Of a stretch of 12,636 bases of DNA, positions 7,266 through 12,636 are shown in pieces. The translations under genes were made by a program, and so were the position numbers. The stretch lies in contig JBEKCC010000007.1 in assembly GCA_050015095.1 (NCBI GenBank), positions 1 through 12,636 of the forward strand, written 5' to 3'. The DNA comes from MVRE01 sp015660965 (GTDB taxonomy: Archaea; Halobacteriota; Methanomicrobia; Methanomicrobiales; Methanospirillaceae). Each line of letters opens with the position of its first letter. Positions within the stretch are counted from its first letter, which is position 1. The notes beneath the pieces are model-generated. The model did no database searches and had not been told where the DNA came from. It saw only the letters and a list, made by a program, of their open reading frames with translations.

Positions 7266-8044
7266 GGTTTTGAATTGCTGAAACTAACGGTGGTGTCTTC
7301 TTTTAATAACATGAGTATGCTTTTGTTCTCTTCGTTGTCATCCTTGATCATACCCACATGTAAGGACACAGTGCGGTTTTTCCCACCCTTTGTTGTAATT
7401 GTAGCGATAGGAGGAAGGTAATCAATTGCTCCGAGTGCCAGAATTCTCGAAAGAGATTCGTTTGGAGCATCTCCTTTCTGAGAAAGGCTGACATCTAAAA
7501 TATTAAACACATTTTTACCAATAAGATCCTCTTTTTTCCAACCAGTGAGCGTTTCAGCAGCAGGATTAATTGAGAGAATCTTTTCTTTAATGTCAATAAT
7601 GATACCAGTATCAGACAGTTTAGTAAGGAGAAGTTCAAGATTTTCTCTGTGTGTTCCAACCCGATCTTTGAGTCGACGTTTATAGATTGCAAACTCAATA
7701 TTCGAATAAAGTTCTCTTGAATTAAAAGGTTTGACTAGATAGCTGTGAGAACGAGTTTTTATTGCCCGCTTGACGGTCTCATCATCAGCATAAGCAGTTA
7801 AAAAGATGATAGGGACATCTGAAAATTCATTGATCTTTTCAGTAGCTTGAATCCCATCCATGTCCCCTTTTAGGTGGATATCCATCAAAATTACATCTGG
7901 TTTTTGTTCAGCTGCCATCTTGATAGCTTCGGGACCCGTAATTGCCATCCCAGAAATTTGGTATCCCATCTTGGTCAAAACTGATTGCAAAGAGAGGGCA
8001 ACAACACCTTCGTCCTCAACGATAAGAATTTTTTTCGGTTGCAT
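7256..8044 (-). CDS. Response regulator with PAS domain (REC-PAS)
   Basis: 262 residues. The receiver domain (1-125) has E10/D11, phosphoacceptor D55 in 'VILMDIHLKG', T83 in 'IIFLTAYAD' and K105 in 'YLVKPF'. After a short linker, a PAS domain (about 135-250) carries 'SDTGIIID', 'INPAAETLTGWKKEDLIGK' and 'ILALGAIDYLPP'. No kinase or DNA-binding domain is present. The residues before K105 read 'RSHSYLVKP' instead of the usual Gly/Ala-rich 'GAYGYLxKP', a mild oddity. It lies divergent to the four-TM kinase at 8266 across about 220 bp and is its most obvious candidate partner. The start at 8044 has a TATA box about 75 bp upstream. Confidence 0.9.
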   Translation of the reverse strand: MQPKKILIVEDEGVVALSLQSVLTKMGYQISGMAITGPEAIKMAAEQKPDVILMDIHLKGDMDGIQATEKINEFSDVPIIFLTAYADDETVKRAIKTRSHSYLVKPFNSRELYSNIEFAIYKRRLKDRVGTHRENLELLLTKLSDTGIIIDIKEKILSINPAAETLTGWKKEDLIGKNVFNILDVSLSQKGDAPNESLSRILALGAIDYLPPIATITTKGGKNRTVSLHVGMIKDDNEENKSILMLLKEDTTVSFSNSKPKK

Positions 8045-8113
8045 ACTATTCTATCCAAATAAGGAATTTCTCAAGACTATACTATTTTCAAGATATAGGG
8101 TATAACGATAATA

Positions 8114-8130
8114 TCCTATTTATATGTTTC
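8114..8130 (-). promoter_or_regulatory. Putative BRE/TATA promoter of the REC-PAS gene
   Basis: On the minus strand GAAACATATAAATAGGA combines a BRE-like GAAAC with the TATA box ATATAAATA. A start about 26 nt downstream gives a leader of about 50 nt to the ATG at 8044. Confidence 0.5.
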
Positions 8131-8147
8131 AAATATCGATGAAACAT
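8124..8147. promoter_or_regulatory. Inverted repeat ATGTTTC-N10-GAAACAT over the BRE (possible operator)
   Basis: Perfect 7-bp arms at 8124-8130 and 8141-8147 separated by 10 bp. The left arm coincides with the BRE/TATA edge of the minus-strand promoter, so a dimeric regulator bound here would affect the REC-PAS gene. No such regulator is encoded in the window. Confidence 0.35.
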
Positions 8148-8210
8148 CATTAATATCTTTATTTGTCAAGAAGATACATTGTGTATCCCAATAATTTCCG
8201 TTAATGCCTA

Positions 8211-8225
8211 GATTTAATATAATTC
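8211..8225 (+). promoter_or_regulatory. Putative TATA promoter of the four-TM kinase
   Basis: GATTTAATATAATTC on the plus strand contains TTTAATAT, about 49 bp before the ATG at 8266. The expected leader is short (about 20 nt), in keeping with the lack of a clear ribosome-binding site before that ATG. Confidence 0.4.
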
Positions 8226-8265
8226 GGCATCATGGAGTTTAACAATAAATTACGAGATTACTGTA

Positions 8266-9942
8266 ATGGCAAAAGTTCCTCGGTTAAAATTACTTTGGCT
8301 TATACTAACAGCATCAATCACAATTGGTATCATTCTCACTACAATATTCAGTCTTAAAAGCGGAATTTTTGACATTTTCCCGTATTTTTATATACTTCCA
8401 ATAATTCTGCTCGCATATATCTACCCACGATTTTCTATCTATTTTACAGTTGTTTTAGGATGGGTTTATCTCGCGTTAGTGTACTTTTACGGTCCGTTTG
8501 ATATCAAACTGTACACGACAAGTATTGCTTGGTTCTATATTTTCGTTACACTTGGTGTGATTATCTCATCCTATGCTCAGCAACTTATGCAGGAAAAAAA
8601 ATTCCGGGATATTGTAACGAACTCTCAAGCTGGAATTTTTACGTTTGATTTTGAAACCGGGATCATCAAAGACATTAACTTAAAAGCTACCCAAATGTTG
8701 GGGTTTAAACAAGATGAACTTCTCAATAAATCTATTTCAAAATTCTGGCCCGATACTAACCCAACGGGTCAATTCTTCTCAAGACTTTTAAAAGAACATA
8801 AGATATCTGATAGTGAAGTGGAATTTACACGATCTGACAATACAACCATATGGGTTCTTGCTACAGCAGCGTTGACGAATGACCTAATTGTCATATTTTC
8901 TATTGAGGATATTACTGACAGAAAACAAGCTGAAGCTGCTTTGAAAGAGAGTGAAAAAAAGTATCGAATGATCGGTGAACTGATTCCCTATGGGGTTTGG
9001 ATATGTGATGCTCAAGGGAGCTTTACCTATCTATCTGATTCTTTTTTAGACCTCCTTGGTTTAACGTTACCTGAATGTGCTAATTGGGGATGGATGCAAA
9101 AAATCCCTCAAGAAGACAGAGAACGAACCCTGTCAAATTGGAAACAATGTGTACAAACCAGATGCACGTGGGACTATGAATACCGAATTATTGATAAAAA
9201 TGGAAAAGAGCGATTTATTTTAAGTCGTGGATCTCCACTCTATGATAACGCCGGGAACGATTTGGTATGGGTCGGAATACATCTTGATATAACTGAACGG
9301 CGACGGTACGAGAACAAACTGGAATCGTCCATAAAAGAGAAAGAGGTAATTATCAAGGAAGTTCATCACCGAGTTAAAAACAATATGCAAGTAATTTCGA
9401 GTTTTCTTCTCCTCCAAGCTAATTTTATTGAAGATCCGGTATCAATCGAAAAGCTCAATGAGTGCCAGCAGCGGGTGAGGACAATGGCACTTGTCCATGA
9501 AAAACTGTACCAATCAAAAGATTTAGGGTACATCGGTGTTGAAGAGTATATAAAAAGCCTTGTTTCTGATTTGTTGAATTCTTCAACGCTTACGACCGTA
9601 GTTGATGTCAAAGTGAATGTAGATAATGTTAGTATCAATTTAGATACCGCAATTCCCTGTGGTTTGGTGATTAATGAAATCCTTACGAATAGTCTTAAAC
9701 ATGCTTTCAAAGACCGTCAAACGGGAAATATCACGCTTGATATGCACCTTGGAGATGATCACAAGTTTAGACTAACTATCCAAGATGATGGTGTTGGGTT
9801 GCCCTTAGATTTTGAAACTCGAAGTGCTGCATCACTTGGAATGCAGCTTGTTCATGTTCTTGTTAGACAGCTTGGCGGTGAGATGAAGGTGAACAGTGAC
9901 AACGGTGCAAGGTTCGAGATCATTTTTCCAGAAAAGTTTTGA
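8266..9942 (+). CDS. Four-TM sensor histidine kinase: PAS-PAS-HisKA_2-HATPase
   Basis: 558 residues. Four membrane helices (about 9-30, 36-54, 57-78 and 83-101) with very short loops form an integral membrane sensor of a family I cannot name. PAS1 spans about 110-225 (ending 'DITDRKQAEAALKESE') and PAS2 about 230-345 (ending 'DITERRRYENKL'). The HisKA_2 segment has 'EVHHRVKNNMQVIS' (H367/H368). The ATPase domain has the N box 'NEILTNSLKHAF' (N475) and 'DDGVGLP' (D508, G509, G511). All catalytic motifs look intact, so it should be an active kinase at the membrane. It is divergent from the REC-PAS gene at 8044, and its catalytic core is the same subtype as that of the kinase at 2434-4266. A T5 run at 9958-9962 follows the stop. 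Confidence 0.93.
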   Translation: MAKVPRLKLLWLILTASITIGIILTTIFSLKSGIFDIFPYFYILPIILLAYIYPRFSIYFTVVLGWVYLALVYFYGPFDIKLYTTSIAWFYIFVTLGVIISSYAQQLMQEKKFRDIVTNSQAGIFTFDFETGIIKDINLKATQMLGFKQDELLNKSISKFWPDTNPTGQFFSRLLKEHKISDSEVEFTRSDNTTIWVLATAALTNDLIVIFSIEDITDRKQAEAALKESEKKYRMIGELIPYGVWICDAQGSFTYLSDSFLDLLGLTLPECANWGWMQKIPQEDRERTLSNWKQCVQTRCTWDYEYRIIDKNGKERFILSRGSPLYDNAGNDLVWVGIHLDITERRRYENKLESSIKEKEVIIKEVHHRVKNNMQVISSFLLLQANFIEDPVSIEKLNECQQRVRTMALVHEKLYQSKDLGYIGVEEYIKSLVSDLLNSSTLTTVVDVKVNVDNVSINLDTAIPCGLVINEILTNSLKHAFKDRQTGNITLDMHLGDDHKFRLTIQDDGVGLPLDFETRSAASLGMQLVHVLVRQLGGEMKVNSDNGARFEIIFPEKF

Positions 9943-10071
9943 TCATAAACAAGATTATTTTTAAAATAATACACTGTTGACTGCGAATTAATGCAAAAAA
10001 TATCTGAGGGATCCATATCAAAGATGAGCTTTGGAGGGAGGGGAAATTTCTAACCCAATCTAAACGGGATT
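9943..10071. other. Non-coding stretch after the four-TM kinase
   Basis: No gene is supported here. A T5 run (9958-9962) soon after the stop could terminate the kinase transcript. TGTTGACTG at 9975-9983 resembles a block of the 2279/4801 repeat but similarity does not extend. The next supportable feature is the T-arm inverted repeat at 10072. Confidence 0.4.
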
Positions 10072-10100
10072 GGTTCAAATCAAGGGATAGGATTTGAACC
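10072..10100. repeat. Perfect 10-bp inverted repeat built on a tRNA T-arm motif
   Basis: GGTTCAAATC at 10072-10081 is mirrored by GATTTGAACC at 10091-10100 with a 9-bp spacer. The right arm is the T-loop of the tRNA-Leu-like sequence on the minus strand, and the left arm is a second copy of the same motif on the plus strand. This is the kind of sequence tyrosine integrases use in tRNA genes, but no integrase gene is present. Confidence 0.6.
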
Positions 10101-10416
10101 CACAAACTCCTGCGCGAATAGACCCTGAATCTATCGCCTTTGACTGAAGAGGCACTCCGCATTCTTCGAATGCGGGTGTGTCTCTACAATTAGTTGAATC
10201 TTCTCGCGGTTGTGCAACCGGTTGTGCAACTCCCTTCTCAAACACGATTAAGAATGATTGCCTTCCGCCGAACTCCGTCTCATAGATTGAAACCTCTTCA
10301 CCGATAGTGTGTGCACAGTTTTGCGGAAGACGGATTGTTGGATACATAACACCCGGTTTCGGCACCTGCCGTCCGACCTTGGTTGTCCCGATCTTAATCA
10401 CGGGCGGGGAGAACAT
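10075..10416 (-). CDS. Possible AbrB-like small protein; C-terminus reads through the tRNA remnant
   Basis: 113 residues. The first ~65 contain 'IKIGTTKVGRQ', 'YPTIRLPQNCAHTIGEEVSI' and 'YETEFGGRQSFLIVFEKG', which look like a swapped-hairpin AbrB/MazE-type DNA-binding fold (strand-turn-'RLP'-'IGE.V'); this assignment is tentative. After 'GVAQPVAQPRED' the frame continues across the tRNA-Leu-like sequence, so residues from about 75 on are probably not native and the original gene was likely shorter. The ATG at 10416 has AAGGA directly abutting it; a GTG at 10401, just before 'IKIGTT', could be the real start. It could be a leftover antitoxin or regulator of an integrated element, or a non-functional relic. 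Confidence 0.4.
   Translation of the reverse strand: MFSPPVIKIGTTKVGRQVPKPGVMYPTIRLPQNCAHTIGEEVSIYETEFGGRQSFLIVFEKGVAQPVAQPREDSTNCRDTPAFEECGVPLQSKAIDSGSIRAGVCGFKSYPLI
10080..10160 (-). pseudogene. Degenerate tRNA-Leu(CAG)-like remnant
   Basis: The minus strand carries tRNA-Leu-like landmarks in order: GCGGAGT, 'TGCC...TCAAAGGC' (D arm), an anticodon arm ATAGA-TTCAGGG-TCTAT with anticodon CAG (10125-10127), a variable arm, and GTGGG-TTCAAAT-CCTAT (T arm). The 3' acceptor strand is missing: the bases after the T arm do not pair with GCGGAGT. The T stem has two G-U pairs and the 5' half appears a few bases short. It therefore should not fold into a working tRNA. It is probably a decayed tRNA gene or the fragment left at the boundary of an integrated element. 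Confidence 0.6.
10157..10175. repeat. Short perfect hairpin CCGCATTC-TTC-GAATGCGG
   Basis: Perfect 8-bp arms (10157-10164 and 10168-10175) with a 3-nt loop, overlapping the 5' end of the tRNA-Leu-like remnant. It may be a scar of the rearrangement that truncated the tRNA. No oligo-T follows, so it is not an obvious terminator. Confidence 0.5.
10207..10230. repeat. 12-bp tandem duplication (CGGTTGTGCAAC x2)
   Basis: Two exact, adjacent copies at 10207-10218 and 10219-10230. They keep the reading frame of the AbrB-like protein and give the repeated peptide 'VAQPVAQP', consistent with replication slippage. Confidence 0.85.
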
Positions 10417-10459
10417 TCCTTGGGCTTATTGCTTCGACTGGAAAATAAACCTTGCTGCT

Positions 10460-10510
10460 ACGAGCGCGGGGCTTTATGGATATACTTCACATAAACCTCG
10501 TTCTCGTTTT
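10460..10510 (+). terminator. Long imperfect hairpin followed by TTTT
   Basis: Arms ACGAG/CTCGT (10460-10464 with 10503-10507), GGGG/CCTC (10468-10471 with 10496-10499) and TTTATG/CATAAA (10473-10478 with 10490-10495) enclose an 11-nt loop. Four T close the 3' side. It resembles an intrinsic terminator or a structured RNA on the plus strand, but no plus-strand gene ends just before it. The opposite strand would place it upstream of the AbrB-like gene. Confidence 0.35.
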
Positions 10511-10578
10511 ATTCAGAGTAACAAAGGTTGTAAAATTTCCGCAACCGAGTGCAGGGCTGGCTCACGTTTAAACTAGGA

Positions 10579-10668
10579 GGTTCTGTTGCATCTACGGGAC
10601 TTTGGTCAAATCAGAATTAGATATTACGAGAATCCTTTTCCTTCAAGTCCAGTCAACGCAACAGAACC
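10579..10668. mobile_element. 90-bp MITE-like element with IS6-like terminal inverted repeats
   Basis: The ends form a 24-bp imperfect inverted repeat (20 of 24 match): 11 perfect bases GGTTCTGTTGC at 10579-10589 against GCAACAGAACC at 10658-10668, then a shared GGACTT. The tip resembles those of IS6-family elements (GGxxCTGTTGCA). The interior is too short to encode a transposase. The 8 bp on each side (AACTAGGA and AGACACTA) are not a target duplication, so this may be a MITE that later recombined or a deletion relic of a full IS. It ends 47 bp before the PAS-array gene. Confidence 0.55.
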
Positions 10669-10715
10669 AGACACTACAATGTTTTTATCTTCAGACATTA
10701 TGCAATAAGTTATAC

Positions 10716-12636
10716 ATGGAAAAGAAACGGGTCGAGGAGGCGCTGCGTGCTTCAGAAACCCGATATCGTCGGCTCTTTGAGACGGCACAGGACGGAATTC
10801 TCATCCTTGATGCCGACACCGGGCAGATCGTCGATGTGAATCCATTTTTAATCAACTTGCTAGGATTCTCGCGAGAACAGTTCCTTGGAAAGAAAATATG
10901 GGAGATCGGGCTTTTCAAGGATATCGTTGCCAACAAAGACAACTTCATTGAATTGCAACGGCAGGAATACATCCGTTACGAAGATCTGCCGCTGGAAACC
11001 GCCGATGGGCGGCGGATAGACGTGGAGTTCGTCAGTAACGTGTATGTTGTGAACCACACGAGGGTGATCCAGTGCAGCATCCGAAACATCACCGAGCGCA
11101 ACCAGGCAGAAGAGGCGTTGCGGGAAAGCCAGAAACGATTCCAAGCACTGACAGAAACCACAAGTGACTTTGTCTGGGAAATGGACGCCAACGGTGTTTA
11201 CACCTATTGCAGCCCGCAAATCAATGAACTCTGGGGATATAAGCCGGAGGATATGATTGGGAGAACGTCGTTCGACATCATGATACCCGAAGATAGGGAG
11301 CTTGCTATTAAGATGTTCCGTACATTATCGGAGTCTCCGAGATCGTTCAAAGGAATGGAAACCAGCAGCTGGGATACCACCGGCAAAATTGTTGTGCTGG
11401 AAACCAGTGGTGTCCCTTTTTTCGACATTGATGGCAAGCTGTGTGGCTACCGTGGAATTTCCCGAGATGTTACCGAGCGTAAACGGGTGGAGGAGGCATT
11501 GCAACATTCCGAGTTGCAATATCGGTCTTTAACCGAAAATTCGCCTGATCTGATCGCGAGGTTCGATCGGCAGTATCGGCATTTGTATGTGAATCCAATA
11601 GCTGCGAAAGCCGGTCGCTATTCACCAGAAGAGTATATTGGAAAAACCATTGCAGAAGTCGGCGTCCCTGAACAGGAAGCCAGAAGATGGGAGGAGCGCA
11701 TCAGAACTGTTTTCGAAACCGGTAAGGTCATTGATGTGGAGGACACCTTTGGAACGCCGAATGGTCAGCGATACTTTCATACCAAATTCGTACCTGAATT
11801 TGCTACTGGAGGGTCAATTTACTCGGTACAATCCATTGCCCGCGATATCACCGAGCACAAGCGGGCTGAAGAGGAGCTGCGTGAGAGCGAAAATTGGTAC
11901 CGCACCGTTTTTGAGAATACCGGCACCGCGACGGTTGTGTTGGAGGAGAACAACATTATAAGCCTCGCCAATGCGGAGTTCGCAAAACTGAGCGGTTATT
12001 CCAAAAACGATATCGAGGGAAAGAAATGTTGGACTGAATTTGTGGTCAAGGAAGACATGGAACGGATGCTCGCCCAGCACCGGCTACGCAGACAGAACCA
12101 TGAGAAAGCCCCCACCCATTACGAGTTCCGGTTTGTCACAAAATCCGGTGATATCCGCAATATTTACCTCACTATCGATGTTATTCCAGGAACGAAGAAG
12201 AGTGTTGCCTCCATGCTGGACATCACCGAGCGCAAGCAGGCAGAGGAGGCGCTGCGGGAGAGCGAGGTGGAATACCGCAGGATTGTCGAGACGGCAAATG
12301 AAGGAATCTGGTCGATGAGCGAGACATATACCACACTATATGTTAACCAGAAGATGGCCGACATGCTGGGGTATGCTGTCGAGGAGATGATCGGTAAAAA
12401 AGTTTCATACTACTTTTACCCGGAGGATCTGCCAGACCACGACAGGCAAATGGAACGCCGGGTACAGGGGGAGGGCGCGGTATATGAACGCAGGTTCCGG
12501 CACAAGGACGGCAGCGATAGGTGGATGATTATCTCTACGACAGTGCGGAAGGGCAAACAGGGAGAATTCAAAGGCTCATTTGCGATGCTGACTGACATCA
12601 CCAACCGCAAGCGGGCGGAAGAAGAGGTAACTCACC
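10716..12636 (+). CDS. Tandem PAS-domain protein (five PAS seen), 5'-truncated looking, C-terminus beyond window
   Basis: 640 codons are open from the ATG at 10716 to the right edge. Five PAS domains follow one another with a repeat length of 125-127 residues, each closed by a linker of the type 'DITERKRAEEALRESE' (linkers start at residues 124, 251, 377, 502 and 627). The last reads 'DITNRKRAEEEVTH'. It was probably the sensory part of a histidine kinase, with the catalytic domain beyond the window. The start is odd: 'MEKKRVEEALRASE' is the second half of the same linker, so a preceding PAS domain, or the whole original N-terminus, is missing. The frame stays open upstream through the 90-bp element to 10572 without an ATG. 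There is no clear ribosome-binding site, and the only upstream T-rich stretch is weak. Base composition is clearly more GC-rich than in the neighbouring 5.7-10 kb genes. Confidence 0.85.
   Translation, partial: MEKKRVEEALRASETRYRRLFETAQDGILILDADTGQIVDVNPFLINLLGFSREQFLGKKIWEIGLFKDIVANKDNFIELQRQEYIRYEDLPLETADGRRIDVEFVSNVYVVNHTRVIQCSIRNITERNQAEEALRESQKRFQALTETTSDFVWEMDANGVYTYCSPQINELWGYKPEDMIGRTSFDIMIPEDRELAIKMFRTLSESPRSFKGMETSSWDTTGKIVVLETSGVPFFDIDGKLCGYRGISRDVTERKRVEEALQHSELQYRSLTENSPDLIARFDRQYRHLYVNPIAAKAGRYSPEEYIGKTIAEVGVPEQEARRWEERIRTVFETGKVIDVEDTFGTPNGQRYFHTKFVPEFATGGSIYSVQSIARDITEHKRAEEELRESENWYRTVFENTGTATVVLEENNIISLANAEFAKLSGYSKNDIEGKKCWTEFVVKEDMERMLAQHRLRRQNHEKAPTHYEFRFVTKSGDIRNIYLTIDVIPGTKKSVASMLDITERKQAEEALRESEVEYRRIVETANEGIWSMSETYTTLYVNQKMADMLGYAVEEMIGKKVSYYFYPEDLPDHDRQMERRVQGEGAVYERRFRHKDGSDRWMIISTTVRKGKQGEFKGSFAMLTDITNRKRAEEEVTH

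Noticed and set aside
9958..9983. Third copy of the 2279/4801 repeat after the four-TM kinase (T5 then TGTTGACTG)
   Set aside because: Only a T-run and about nine bases match; the purine-rich block and the 15-bp end are absent, so it may be chance.
9920..10162. 80-residue minus-strand frame after the four-TM kinase
   Set aside because: It is a translation of the tRNA-like remnant plus non-coding DNA and overlaps the kinase 3' end.
10461..10505. Minus-strand mini-frame ending 'NEVYVKYIHKAPRS' as a gene relic
   Set aside because: A stop directly precedes it and it is too short to support; the hairpin explains the same bases.
10307..10576. 89-residue plus-strand frame antisense to the AbrB-like gene
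   Set aside because: Composition and content look random, and the opposite strand has the more protein-like pattern.
10716..12636. Regular ~375-bp periodicity read as a CRISPR-like or satellite array
   Set aside because: The period is fully explained by tandem PAS domains and their linkers in one open reading frame.

Overview
The window looks like DNA from a methanogenic archaeon, most likely of the Methanomicrobia/Methanomicrobiales type. This rests on archaeal BRE/TATA-like promoters in front of several genes, a tRNA-Leu-like remnant of archaeal pattern, a MEDS-type sensory domain (a family named from methanogens and methylotrophs), and a dense array of PAS proteins and HisKA_2-type histidine kinases with the repeated 'DITERKRAEE' linker typical of methanogens. 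The taxon is an inference; no ribosomal or methanogenesis gene is present.

Layout. Positions 1-2186 (minus strand) hold a two-gene unit: a membrane-anchored NMT1/SsuA-like solute-binding protein, then 11 bp later a two-TM HAMP-PAS sensor that runs off the left edge. Positions 2279-4517 (minus) hold a very short MEDS-domain protein whose stop overlaps (ATGA) the start of a REC-PAS-PAS-HisKA_2-HATPase kinase. Positions 4801-5512 (minus) hold a stand-alone response regulator with a helical tail. An approximately 87-bp repeat sits just downstream of both the kinase and the regulator. Positions 5775-7247 (plus) hold a REC-PAS-PAS protein ending in a kinase-dimerisation-like segment without an ATPase domain. 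It converges on a REC-PAS protein (7256-8044, minus), which is divergent from a four-TM PAS-PAS-HisKA_2 kinase (8266-9942, plus).

Positions 9943-10715 break the pattern. They hold a decayed tRNA-Leu(CAG)-like sequence whose T-arm forms half of a perfect 10-bp inverted repeat, a possible AbrB-like small protein reading into it, a strong hairpin, and a 90-bp element with 24-bp imperfect terminal inverted repeats resembling the tips of IS6-family elements. Immediately after, a protein of five tandem PAS domains starts in the middle of an inter-PAS linker and runs off the right edge. I read this as a former integration or rearrangement site that cut the 5' end of a larger PAS kinase gene.

Working together. 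Two complete kinases (2434-4266 and 8266-9942), three phosphoacceptor (REC) proteins without DNA-binding outputs, and two partial sensors make this an eight- to nine-gene signalling island. The divergent pairs (5512/5775 and 8044/8266) are the most likely co-regulated partners. The solute-binding protein next to a sensor, with no transporter genes, suggests ligand sensing instead of import. Base composition differs along the window: the 4.7-10 kb genes are AT-rich, while the right-hand PAS array is much more GC-rich, which hints at mixed origins. The last ~44 bp at each end of the window are inverted copies of the same PAS-linker sequence.
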